Below are positions 40,326 to 48,819 of a DNA stretch of 60,657 nt, piece by piece. The position numbers and the translations under genes are program-made. This stretch comes from an uncultured Acidobacteriia bacterium (GTDB lineage: Bacteria > Acidobacteriota > Terriglobia > Bryobacterales > Bryobacteraceae). Every line of letters starts with the position of its first letter. The first letter of the stretch is position 1. The DNA lies in contig CAIVVT010000210.1 of assembly GCA_903909435.1 (NCBI GenBank), positions 1-60,657 of the forward strand, written 5' to 3'. The notes beneath the pieces were generated by a model. That model worked only from the letters and a program-made list of their open reading frames with translations. It did no database searches and had not been told where the DNA came from.

Positions 40326-41948
40326 ATGGCTAACGACACGACCAAAACGCTCGACCCAGTGCAGGAAGCCGCCGAGGCGCGCCGGCTGGCAGAACGCTAC
40401 CGCTGCGAGTTTGTCGATCTAAAGACGGCGAAAATCGACCACGAGCTGTTTAAAACAGTGCCTGTCGACCTGATGTTCCGTTACAACTTCGTGCCACTGG
40501 CGGCGTACAACGGAACGCTGGAAATCGCCGTCGCCGACCCGCGCCACCTGAACATCATCGACGAGCTGGCCATCCTGCTGGTGAGGAAGCTGAAAGTCCG
40601 CGTCGCCAGTCTCTCGCAGATCTCGGACCTGTTGAAAAAGACCGAGCAATCGCAGCGCGTGCTGGACGAGGTCACGGAGGGCTTCGCGCTCGACGTGGTG
40701 GGCGACGAAGAGAACGCGGACGAGACGCTGTCGATCGACAAACTGGCGGCCGGCGATGCCGACATTGCGCCGGTCATCAAGCTGGTCGATACGACCATCT
40801 TCAACGCGTTGGAGCGCCGCGCCTCGGACATCCATATCGAAACCCGCGACGCCGAAGTCGCCATCAAGTACCGCATCGACGGCGTGCTGCAATACGCCAT
40901 GCCTCCGATCGCCAAAGAGTGGCATTCGATGATCATCAGCCGCATCAAGGTCATGTCCGAACTGGACATTGCCGAGCGGCGCGTCCCGCAGGACGGACGA
41001 TTCCGGGTGCGCTACAAGGGGCGACTGATTGACTTCCGCGTCTCGATCATGCCGACCATTCATGGCGAGGACGCGGTGTTGCGCGTGCTCGACAAAGAGT
41101 CGATGAGCGAGAAGTTCTCGAGCCTGAATCTGGATGTCGTCGGCTTCACCGACTCAGATCTGGTCCGCTTCCGCCGCTATATCAAAGAGCCCTACGGCAT
41201 GGTGCTGGTGACGGGACCGACCGGCTCGGGCAAGACGACCACGCTGTACGCCGCCGTCAGTGAGATCAAGAACGACGAGGACAAGATCATTACCATTGAG
41301 GATCCCGTCGAGTATCAGCTCAAGGGCATCACACAGATTCCGGTGAACGAGAAAAAGGGCCTGACTTTTGCCCGCGGTCTGCGCTCCATTTTGCGCCACG
41401 ATCCGGACAAGGTGATGGTCGGCGAAATCCGTGACCAGGAAACAGCCCAGATCGCCATCAACGCCGCACTCACGGGCCACCTGGTGTTCACCACCGTCCA
41501 CGCGAACAACGTGCTCGACGTGATTGGCCGCTTCCTGAACATGGGCGTCGAAGCCTACAACTTCGTGTCGGCGCTCAACTGCATCCTGGCCCAGCGACTG
41601 GTGCGCGTCATTTGCACGCACTGCAAAAAGCAGGTGCATTACGAGGACGATTTCTTCCGGGAGAGCGGACTGGACCCCGAGGTGTGGCGGACCATCCCCG
41701 TCTTCGAGGGCCAGGGCTGTTTTGAGTGCAGCGGTACTGGTTTCCGCGGCCGTACCTCGATCCACGAATTGCTCGACCTGAGCGAGCGCATCCGCCAGAT
41801 GATTCTGGACCGCCGCCCGCCCATCGAGATCAAACGCGCCGCGCGCGAGGATGGCATGACCTTTCTGCGCGACTCGGCGGTTGAGAAGGTGCGGCAGGGC
41901 ATCACGACCTTACGCGAGATTAACAAGGTGACCTTCATCGAGACCTGA
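40326..41948 (+). CDS. gspE: Secretion/pilus assembly ATPase (GspE/PilB family)
   Basis: 540 residues. It has an N-terminal MshEN-like domain, then the motor core with Walker A GPTGSGKTT at 297-305, an Asp box (ITIEDPVEY), Walker B (VGEIRDQETAQIA) and a His box (TGHLVFTTVHAN). The zinc tetracysteine CTHC plus CFEC near 435-480 marks GspE/PilB against retraction ATPases. It powers pseudopilus or pilus extension. It starts 10 nt after the gspF stop with GAGGGG close by. Confidence 0.95.
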   Translation: MANDTTKTLDPVQEAAEARRLAERYRCEFVDLKTAKIDHELFKTVPVDLMFRYNFVPLAAYNGTLEIAVADPRHLNIIDELAILLVRKLKVRVASLSQISDLLKKTEQSQRVLDEVTEGFALDVVGDEENADETLSIDKLAAGDADIAPVIKLVDTTIFNALERRASDIHIETRDAEVAIKYRIDGVLQYAMPPIAKEWHSMIISRIKVMSELDIAERRVPQDGRFRVRYKGRLIDFRVSIMPTIHGEDAVLRVLDKESMSEKFSSLNLDVVGFTDSDLVRFRRYIKEPYGMVLVTGPTGSGKTTTLYAAVSEIKNDEDKIITIEDPVEYQLKGITQIPVNEKKGLTFARGLRSILRHDPDKVMVGEIRDQETAQIAINAALTGHLVFTTVHANNVLDVIGRFLNMGVEAYNFVSALNCILAQRLVRVICTHCKKQVHYEDDFFRESGLDPEVWRTIPVFEGQGCFECSGTGFRGRTSIHELLDLSERIRQMILDRRPPIEIKRAAREDGMTFLRDSAVEKVRQGITTLREINKVTFIET

Positions 41949-41949
41949 T

Positions 41950-42855
41950 ATGCAGCTAATGGAAGGAATCAAGCGGATCGTCAAAGACCCGCCCCCGGAG
42001 TTCGCCTTCGAGATCTCGTCGGAAGGCCTGGCATGGGCCGAAACGGCACATCCGTCGGAGACGCGTCTGTACAAGTTCCCGGAAGGCGTACTAAACGTGA
42101 ATCCGGTGAAGCCCAACTTCTCGGACTCCGCCGCGCTCGGCAAGGCGCTGCGCGAATGCGTCCCTGCGCCCACGCGGCCGGCCACACGACTGGCCGTGCT
42201 GGTACTGCCGGACTACTGCTCCCGCACCACCGTATTGGATTTCGACTCGTTCCCTCCCGTGGTGGAGGAGCAAGTCGCCCTGGCGCGCTTTCGCGTGAAG
42301 CGAACGGTGCCATTCGACATTGAAGACGCCCTGATCGCCTGCTACCCTCAGGCGCGCAAGAACGGCGGCAAAGGGCTCGACGTCGTCACGGTCGCGATTG
42401 GGCGCGAAATCGCGTCCCAGTACACCCTCCCTTTCCGCAATGCGGGCATCCAATGCGGCCTGATCACGCTCTCGGGCCTGGCGGCCCTGTCGCTCGACGA
42501 CGCCAATTCCGAAAGTCCGGCCCACTGGATCCAGGTGAAGCTGGCAGGACGGGTGTTGACGGTCTGCCTGGTGGATCACAGCGCGCTGCGCATGTTCCGC
42601 AGCATCGAAATCGACCAAGCCTCCAGCGCGGAGATGGTGGAGGTTCTGGCCCCAACGCTGGCCTACGCCGAGGATGAATTGGGCGAGCGGCCGTCGCTGC
42701 TGCGCCTGTGCGGTTTCGAAAACCACGCCCAGGTGGGCGAGGAGTTGGGAGCGGAGTTGGGCTTGTCCATTGAGCGCGTTCACTCGCCGCTCGGCACGAT
42801 CGGCGCGAGTAACGCCGGACTGCTGGGCATGCTGGCCACAACGGAGGTGCGCTAA
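41950..42855 (+). CDS. PilM-like (GspL cytoplasmic domain-like) assembly protein
   Basis: 301 residues. Weak resemblance to the actin-like PilM/GspL fold: an early strand FAFEISSEGLAWAE, LAVLVLPDYCSRTTVLDFDSFP, then VEEQVALARFRVKRTVPFDIEDA, which is close to the VEEEIRFEAEQYIPFDIEDV-type segment of PilM, and a late AGLLGMLATTE. The nucleotide-binding motifs are not clear. One nt after gspE and 3 nt before the PilN-like gene, so the place in the operon is what makes the call firm. Confidence 0.72.
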   Translation: MQLMEGIKRIVKDPPPEFAFEISSEGLAWAETAHPSETRLYKFPEGVLNVNPVKPNFSDSAALGKALRECVPAPTRPATRLAVLVLPDYCSRTTVLDFDSFPPVVEEQVALARFRVKRTVPFDIEDALIACYPQARKNGGKGLDVVTVAIGREIASQYTLPFRNAGIQCGLITLSGLAALSLDDANSESPAHWIQVKLAGRVLTVCLVDHSALRMFRSIEIDQASSAEMVEVLAPTLAYAEDELGERPSLLRLCGFENHAQVGEELGAELGLSIERVHSPLGTIGASNAGLLGMLATTEVR

Positions 42856-42858
42856 CCC

Positions 42859-43434
42859 ATGCGAGGCCCTTGGATTCCGGTCAACCTCTCCGACGAGCCG
42901 TTCAAGAAGAACAGAACCGCCCTGCTCGCGTCCATCGTCGCGGCCGTCGTGCTGGTAGCGATTCTGGCTACGCAGATCGTCATGATCAAGCGTGAGCGCC
43001 GCGCCGCACGCCGGAATCGTGGAACGCTGGCGCAACTCGACACCCAGTTTCAGTCGCTCAATCGCGACTACGCCCGGCTGTCCGCACAACTCCGCCAACC
43101 GGTGAATACGGCCGTCTTCGATCGCAGCATCTTCCTCAACCAGTTACTGCAGCGCAAGGGCATCAGTTGGACGCGTATGTTCGCGGACCTCGAAGCCGTG
43201 TTCCCGCCCAACGTGCGACTGGTGGCCGTGAGACCGTACCTCACCGCGGATAACCAGGTGCAACTCGACATGGTGGTCGGTTCAACGAATCCGGAGCCCG
43301 TGATCGACCTCATCAAGAAACTCGAAAGTTCCCATGTGTTCGGCGCGACCGCCCTATTGAGTTCGCAGCCACCCTCGCAGAACGAGCCGATTTACCGTTA
43401 TCGCCTGAGTGTCAGCTATGCGCAAAAACTTTAA
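42859..43434 (+). CDS. PilN-like inner-membrane assembly protein
   Basis: 191 residues. It begins WIPVNLSDEPFKKNR, the PilN-type cytoplasmic N-terminus that binds PilM, then one membrane helix (residues 24-45), a periplasmic coiled coil (48-80) and a small ferredoxin-like domain (SWTRMFADLEAVFPPNVRLVAV, then VDMVVGS-like strands). It overlaps the next gene by 17 nt. Confidence 0.78.
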   Translation: MRGPWIPVNLSDEPFKKNRTALLASIVAAVVLVAILATQIVMIKRERRAARRNRGTLAQLDTQFQSLNRDYARLSAQLRQPVNTAVFDRSIFLNQLLQRKGISWTRMFADLEAVFPPNVRLVAVRPYLTADNQVQLDMVVGSTNPEPVIDLIKKLESSHVFGATALLSSQPPSQNEPIYRYRLSVSYAQKL

Positions 43435-44095
43435 CATCGCCGCCAATTTCGACTGGCGCCGATTGCTGCGCCCCGGTTCGATGGATCGTCCCACGGCAGT
43501 GCGGATCGGCCTCGGCGCGCTGATCGTCCTGAACGTGGCGGCGGCCTGGTTCGTGTTCCATCCGCCGGGCGGGTCGCTGGAAGACTTGCAGGATCAGATT
43601 GTCTCCACGCGCCAGCAGATTGTGCTTCGCCAACAGTCCATCGAACGCCTGCACAAAACCGGCGACAAGACTGAGAGAGCGAAGCTGGCGGGCGAGGATT
43701 TTCTGAATCAGTATTTTCTGCCGCGCCGCCACGCCTATTCGCTGCTGGAAATCGAACTGGAAGGCGCCGCGAAAGCCTCCGGCATTCACCCCAAGGACCG
43801 CAGTTTCAGTTACGAACCGGTGGAGGGCAGCGACACGCTGGGCATGCTCACCATCACGGCCAGCTTCGAAGGGACTTACGCCGACCTGGTCACGTTCGCG
43901 AATCAGATCGACCGCGCACAACGGCTGATCATCCTGGAATCGCTTACCGCTTTGCCGGTGCAGGGCTCCCAGGTTTTGGCTATCACGATGAAGCTCGACG
44001 CGTTCTTCCGCTTCGATGGCCCTGAGGACGACGCGCTGGCACAGGCTGCACCCCCCGCGGCTAAGCCGGTTTCAACGCAAGAGGCCGGGCGATGA
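43418..44095 (+). CDS. PilO-like inner-membrane assembly protein
   Basis: 225 residues from ATG 43418. A cytoplasmic start (RKNFNIAANFDWRRLLRPG) is followed by one membrane helix (about 27-45), a coiled coil (about 52-85) and a ferredoxin-like domain (SLLEIELEGAAKASGIHP, then MLTITASFEGTYADLVTFANQIDRA). The LEIELEGAA and FEGTYADLV segments are typical of PilO/GspM. A GTG at 43409 would add three residues. The stop overlaps the next start as ATGA. Confidence 0.78.
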   Translation: MRKNFNIAANFDWRRLLRPGSMDRPTAVRIGLGALIVLNVAAAWFVFHPPGGSLEDLQDQIVSTRQQIVLRQQSIERLHKTGDKTERAKLAGEDFLNQYFLPRRHAYSLLEIELEGAAKASGIHPKDRSFSYEPVEGSDTLGMLTITASFEGTYADLVTFANQIDRAQRLIILESLTALPVQGSQVLAITMKLDAFFRFDGPEDDALAQAAPPAAKPVSTQEAGR

Positions 44096-44850
44096 GCGGC
44101 CTGCCGAAGCTGGGGGCGGAGCCCAAGAAGGTCATGCTCCTGGGAAGCCTGTTGCTGGCCGCCGGCGGCATCTACTTCTACGGACAGGCGGGTGGTGACG
44201 CGTCTAAAGGCGCAATCAAATCGACCGCGCCTCCCACGCCAGCGGCGAAGAAACCCCTGCAGGCTGCACAGCAACCCGCCGAGGTCGAGGTCGTCGAGAC
44301 CAAAGGTAGCGCCGCAGCCGCCGGGAAGGCCGCTTCCCGGGACTTTAAGCCATCCATGAAACGCCGCCCGGGTGAGACGGCCGACCCGGAGAAAGCGGAC
44401 CCCACGCTGCGCACGGATCTCCTGGCCAAGCTGTCCAAGGTTCATATGGACCGGGTGGAACGGAGTCTGTTCGACTTCTCCAGTGCCGCGGCCGCGGTGC
44501 CGACGGTGAAACTGCCTGAGCCCAAGATCGTCATCCGCCATCCCGTGAAACGGATGGTCGGCCCGGAGCCGCCACCACCGCCTCCGCCACCGCCTACCCC
44601 GGCAGTAAAGCTGCCACCGCCCCCGATTCCATTGAAGTTCTACGGCCGCGCACTCCCGTTGCCGAACGGCACGCGGCGCGTCTTCTGCCTGCTCAATGAA
44701 GAAGTGAACATCCCGGCCGAGGGAGACGTGATCCAGAAGCGGTACAAGATATACCGCATTACTGCGACGAACGTCGTAGTGGAGGACCTGAACTTCAATA
44801 ACCGGCAGACTCTCCCGATAGAGGAGCCCAGCGCCCAGGCAGGATTCTGA
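44092..44850 (+). CDS. PilP/GspC-like periplasmic connector with proline-rich linker
   Basis: 252 residues. One membrane helix near 14-30 anchors it. A disordered Ala/Pro/Lys linker follows (35-110), then KLSKVHMDRVERSLFDF, a second linker with nine consecutive prolines (about 162-170), and a small C-terminal beta domain (IPLKFYGRALPLPNGTRRVFCLLNEE, written here as the strand KFYGRAL and RVFCLLN) like the HR domain of GspC/PilP that touches the secretin. No secretin gene is present in the window. Confidence 0.68.
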   Translation: MSGLPKLGAEPKKVMLLGSLLLAAGGIYFYGQAGGDASKGAIKSTAPPTPAAKKPLQAAQQPAEVEVVETKGSAAAAGKAASRDFKPSMKRRPGETADPEKADPTLRTDLLAKLSKVHMDRVERSLFDFSSAAAAVPTVKLPEPKIVIRHPVKRMVGPEPPPPPPPPPTPAVKLPPPPIPLKFYGRALPLPNGTRRVFCLLNEEVNIPAEGDVIQKRYKIYRITATNVVVEDLNFNNRQTLPIEEPSAQAGF

Positions 44851-44854
44851 GCTG

Positions 44855-46006
44855 ATGACCTTGAATCATATCGCGAAACGAAGCCGGCGCGGGTCTGGAC
44901 AACCGCGAGGATTCGCCCTATTAATGGTGTTTGCCCTGGCCGCCTCGGTCGCGATCCTGTTCTACCTGGAGATCCCGCGAGTCGCCTTCGAACGTCAGCG
45001 TGATAAGGAATCGCTGCTGATCGACCGCGGGGAACAATATGCCCGGGCAATCGAACTGTACGCGCGCAAGTCGCACAAGTATCCGCAAAATCTCGACGAC
45101 CTCGAGCATGGGCTGACGATACGGTTCCTCAGGCGGCGCTATAAGGATCCCATGACCGGGAAAGACGAGTGGCGCTTAATCCACATGGGCCCGACCGGGA
45201 TGTACACGGATTCCAAAATCCACAAGGCGGCCGGCGAATTGAGCAGCGAGGAACTCGGCCCGGGCGTGCTGGCTTCGAAGATCCAGGGCATCGGCCAATC
45301 CGCAAGCATCCTCACAGATGGCACGGTCGCTTCCGCCGCGCTCCAGAAGCGAGCCAGCGACCGGATTATCCCTGGCAGCGACCCTGGTGCGAACGCCGCA
45401 AACCCGGGCCCGGGCGGAGCCGATCCCAACGCTCCCAACCAGCAGCCGAACATCACGGGGCTGCCCAACGGCGCGCAGCTCCCGTTCTCCACCCAGACGG
45501 GCTCCGACTCTCAACAACCCGGAAACGCACAGGCTACACCGCTCGCTTTCGGCCCGCCCCAGCAGGGTGGCAGCAACATTGGCAATTCAAACCAGGACGG
45601 CTCCGCGCAGGGTGCGGCTATGCAGACAATCCAATCGATTCTCGGCCAGCGATCAACGCCCACCGGTAGCGGCAGCGGTCAGGGTGGCATGGGCGGCAGC
45701 CAGCCCGGGATGGCGGGCATGCAGCCGGGTATGGTTGGCGGCGGCGGGACACTGGGCGCGGGACTGGCCGGGGTAGCGACGACCGTTGAAATGGAAGGCA
45801 TCCGCCGCTACAAAGATCACTCGAATTACTCGGAGTGGGAGTTCATCTTCGACCCAAAGGACGTCAAAGGATCGGGGACGGGCAGCCAGCAAAATGGCGG
45901 GTTCGGCAATGGCAACGGCGGAGCCCCGGGGATGCCGTTTGGTGGAATGCAGGGTGGGAGCCCAGCGCCGGCGTCCGGAAATGGTTTCAGCATTCCGAAG
46001 AACTAA
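44855..46006 (+). CDS. Pseudopilin-like protein with a Gly/Gln-rich C-terminal half
   Basis: 383 residues. Residues 1-19 are basic and end in RG, then FALLMVFALAASVAILFYLEI as a pilin-type helix, so cleavage by a prepilin peptidase would fall at G19/F20. The fifth mature residue, normally Glu, is Met (M24). Residues 50-115 (QYARAIELYARKSHKYPQNLDDLE, split here as QYARAIELYARK and YPQNLDDLE) resemble the GspG-type domain. From about 170 to 310 the protein is Gly, Gln, Asn and Pro rich, then a short ordered segment (RRYKDHSNYSEWEFIFDPK) and another Gly-rich tail. Last gene of the operon, 4 nt after the previous stop. Confidence 0.7.
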   Translation: MTLNHIAKRSRRGSGQPRGFALLMVFALAASVAILFYLEIPRVAFERQRDKESLLIDRGEQYARAIELYARKSHKYPQNLDDLEHGLTIRFLRRRYKDPMTGKDEWRLIHMGPTGMYTDSKIHKAAGELSSEELGPGVLASKIQGIGQSASILTDGTVASAALQKRASDRIIPGSDPGANAANPGPGGADPNAPNQQPNITGLPNGAQLPFSTQTGSDSQQPGNAQATPLAFGPPQQGGSNIGNSNQDGSAQGAAMQTIQSILGQRSTPTGSGSGQGGMGGSQPGMAGMQPGMVGGGGTLGAGLAGVATTVEMEGIRRYKDHSNYSEWEFIFDPKDVKGSGTGSQQNGGFGNGNGGAPGMPFGGMQGGSPAPASGNGFSIPKN

Positions 46007-46013
46007 CTCCGGG

Positions 46014-46661
46014 TCATCCCGCTTTGCGCCGCGACTTCACCAGTTCCAGGAAAACGGGGATCAGCGACACCAGGATAATCAGAATGACTACCTTCTCGAA
46101 GTTCGCCCGGACCACTGGCACCCGGCCTAGCGTGTAGCCAAGCATCGTCATAGAGAAGACCCAGCCGGCACTGCCAACCACATTGAACGAGAAGAAACGA
46201 CCGTAGCCCATCCCGGCCACTCCCGCGACGAATGCCGCATAGGTGCGCACTATAGGCATGAACTGCGCGTAGATCAGGATTTTGCCGCCGTGCCGGGCGT
46301 AGAAGGCCTGGGTCTTTTCTAAGTGTTCGCGACGAAATATTTTGGAATTGGGGCGCTCAAAGAGTTTGACGCCGATCGTCCGGCCCAGCGTGTAACCCAT
46401 CGCATTCCCGCACAGCGCCGACAGGGTGAGCGCCAGAATGATAGCAAAGATGTTCAGCTGACCGGCGCCGCACACCACACCGACCGTGAATAGCAAAGAG
46501 TCGCCCGGCAGGAAGAAACCGACCAGCAACCCGGTCTCCGAAAAGACGATGCCACACAGTAGCAGGTAACCCCACCACCCAGTAAAGACGGTCGAAAGCA
46601 GTTGAATCAGCCGCTGCGGATCGGTCAGCGAGCGGATGAAGTCGAGCAAACCAGTGAGCAT
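46014..46661 (-). CDS. DedA-family (SNARE-associated/VTT) membrane protein
   Basis: 215 residues with four to six hydrophobic segments. Family marks are the acidic ETGLLVGFFLPGDSLLFTVG near 43, NAMGYTLGRTIG near 86, and the basic F-x-R-HGGKIL (FYARHGGKILIYAQFMP) with R-TYAAFVAGVAGMGYGRF after it. DedA proteins act in lipid carrier or phospholipid flipping. It converges with the pseudopilin-like gene, 7 nt apart. The 155 nt upstream hold only a weak GC-rich hairpin. Confidence 0.92.
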   Translation of the reverse strand: MLTGLLDFIRSLTDPQRLIQLLSTVFTGWWGYLLLCGIVFSETGLLVGFFLPGDSLLFTVGVVCGAGQLNIFAIILALTLSALCGNAMGYTLGRTIGVKLFERPNSKIFRREHLEKTQAFYARHGGKILIYAQFMPIVRTYAAFVAGVAGMGYGRFFSFNVVGSAGWVFSMTMLGYTLGRVPVVRANFEKVVILIILVSLIPVFLELVKSRRKAG

Positions 46662-46816
46662 GAATCAGGTCCCCTGCGGCGTGAGGTCTCGTTTGTGCAA
46701 TGCGTAGGCGCGCTCTGCCCGCCGCAGCCTCGGAAGCCGGGGCACAGGGCGCGGCATACGCCCCGCTGCGCCCTTGCGCCAAGAAGAGTTGGAACTAGCC
46801 CGTCCGTATCGACCCG

Positions 46817-48748
46817 CTAGCTGCGGTAGGCCGACACCATGCGTTTGATATTGTCGTCGTGAATCTTAATCTTCTTCTGCTTCACCAGGCTGTCGACCAA
46901 CCCGTCCATGAAGAGTTCGCGACGGTCGCGGCCAGCCCGGGTCTTCAGACCGCCGACGATCTGCTCCCGCTGTGCGGGGAGTTGCGACATGTCGGCTTCG
47001 GTACGCGCCACAACCTTGACGAAATAGGTGCCGCCAGACAGCTCAAACGGCCCGGCGATTTCGCCCACCTGCTTACTGAAAGCGCCTTCGATCTGGACCG
47101 CGGCACCGATTCCCTCGGCTGCGCCGTCGCGGCTGAATTCAGTTGAGGTCGTTTTCACTTCAGCGCCCACCAGTTTGGCTACTGCGGCGAGATCCTGACC
47201 CGCTTTGAGCTTCTCCGCGGCTTCACGCGACTTGGCGGCGAGCAACTTCTTCAACTTGACGTCGACCACGGCCGCTTTCACCCGATCCTGGACCTCGGCT
47301 AATTCGGCCGGCCGGGCTGGGTAGATCTCAAGCACTTGCGCCACGGCCAACTGCGTAGCCGAGATGGCGACGGCTGGCGTGATGCCACCCTTCTTGAGCA
47401 TGGAAACTGCCTCGGTGAGTTGAGGATTGCGGCCAATACCCGGGAACTCGTCCTGAGGACTGACTCTTTGCGCAAGTGTCGCCTTGATGTCACTGGCTTC
47501 AGCGACCTTTGCGGCTTCGGCGGCCGAGCGGCCCAGCGCCGCCCGAATCTGGTCCGCAATCGCCTGCACCTTCTCGGAAGCGCGGGCCTGCTGGACTTCC
47601 TTCTGCAGGTCGCCCCTGACCTCGTCGAAAGTACGCATGTGCGCCAGTTCCTTCTGCTCAACCCGCAGAATGTGGTAGCCGTACACGGTGGTGATCACGT
47701 CGCTGAATTGTCCAACCTTGAGCGAGAACGCAGCCTTCTCAAACTCCGGCACGGTCTGCCCGCGGGTGACCCAATCGATGTCGCCGCCCTTGACGGCCGA
47801 AACAGTATCGTCCGAGTTCTTCTGGGCCAGTGCGGGAAAATCGGCTCCGCCCTTGGCTTGTTTCAACAGGTCGTCGATCCGCGCGCGTATCGCCTTAACT
47901 TCGCTCGGTGACTTGTCCGCAGTCTTCAGGAGGATGTGGCGAACGCGGACGCGTTCCGGGATACGGAACCGGTCGCGCTGTTCGGTGTACGCCCGGCGCA
48001 GGTCGGCTTCGCTAATGCTGAGAGATGCGGCGACTTTCTCCTGATCGACCAGATAGACCAGGTAGTCGCGCTTCTCCGGAATCATGTAACTGCCGCGATT
48101 CTGCGCGAAGTTCGACGCGATTTCCTCGGGCGTCGCGCTGATCTGGCTCTTGAACTTGTCCGCCGTCAGTTGGAGATAGGAGACCTTGATCTTCTCGTTT
48201 CGTTGGCGGTAGGCCTCTTCGACCTGGCTGGGCGTCACGACGATGCCCTCAAGCGCCAGAGTCTCGATCCGCTGGAGCAGGATCTGCTTTTTCAGGTCGC
48301 GCTCGAATTCGGGGATCGTGGTGTTCATCTGCGAGAGGTACGCGGAGTAGATTTCCTTGCCCGCAAACTTGCCGCCCTGGAAAAGTTGCGGGATATAGGT
48401 CTGAATGGCCGACGCCAGTTCTTCCTCGCTCACTTCCATCCCCAGGCGAGCCGCCTCGTAGGAAACGGCGTGCTCGGCGATCATCTGTTGCACGATCATC
48501 GGAGCGTAAACCTGTTCCAGCCCACGTGGAATACTACCGCCACGCGTCGCGCGGGCGAGTGCCAGACGCACTTCAGCCGTAGTAATGACCTCGTCGCCAA
48601 TTTCGGCAACGATGGCCTGATCGACCCGGCCGCCCATGCCACTATAATTGGGCACCAAGGTGATCACCATCGAGAGGGCCACCAGGCCGAGCAGGGCGCC
48701 GAGGAGCCAGCGGACATTCTTTTCGCGACTGCGGAACAGATCAAACAT
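46817..48748 (-). CDS. PpiD/SurA-like periplasmic peptidyl-prolyl isomerase
   Basis: 643 residues. A single N-terminal membrane anchor (about 14-33) is followed by a SurA_N-type helical chaperone domain (ITTAEVRLALARA, QQMIAEHAVSYEAARLGMEVSEEEL). A parvulin rotamase domain lies near 265-370 (RVRHILLKTADKSPSEV, DWVTRGQTVPEFEKAAFSL and GYHILRVEQ). A more diverged second half ends with FVKVVARTEADMSQ. The architecture is that of PpiD. It helps outer-membrane or exported protein folding. Single gene. Confidence 0.9.
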   Translation of the reverse strand: MFDLFRSREKNVRWLLGALLGLVALSMVITLVPNYSGMGGRVDQAIVAEIGDEVITTAEVRLALARATRGGSIPRGLEQVYAPMIVQQMIAEHAVSYEAARLGMEVSEEELASAIQTYIPQLFQGGKFAGKEIYSAYLSQMNTTIPEFERDLKKQILLQRIETLALEGIVVTPSQVEEAYRQRNEKIKVSYLQLTADKFKSQISATPEEIASNFAQNRGSYMIPEKRDYLVYLVDQEKVAASLSISEADLRRAYTEQRDRFRIPERVRVRHILLKTADKSPSEVKAIRARIDDLLKQAKGGADFPALAQKNSDDTVSAVKGGDIDWVTRGQTVPEFEKAAFSLKVGQFSDVITTVYGYHILRVEQKELAHMRTFDEVRGDLQKEVQQARASEKVQAIADQIRAALGRSAAEAAKVAEASDIKATLAQRVSPQDEFPGIGRNPQLTEAVSMLKKGGITPAVAISATQLAVAQVLEIYPARPAELAEVQDRVKAAVVDVKLKKLLAAKSREAAEKLKAGQDLAAVAKLVGAEVKTTSTEFSRDGAAEGIGAAVQIEGAFSKQVGEIAGPFELSGGTYFVKVVARTEADMSQLPAQREQIVGGLKTRAGRDRRELFMDGLVDSLVKQKKIKIHDDNIKRMVSAYRS

Positions 48749-48819
48749 GGGAAAGACTACTCCTGGGGCCCGATTCGATTAGACGGCCATCAAACTTTCT
48801 ATTATACGAAGCCCGGGCA

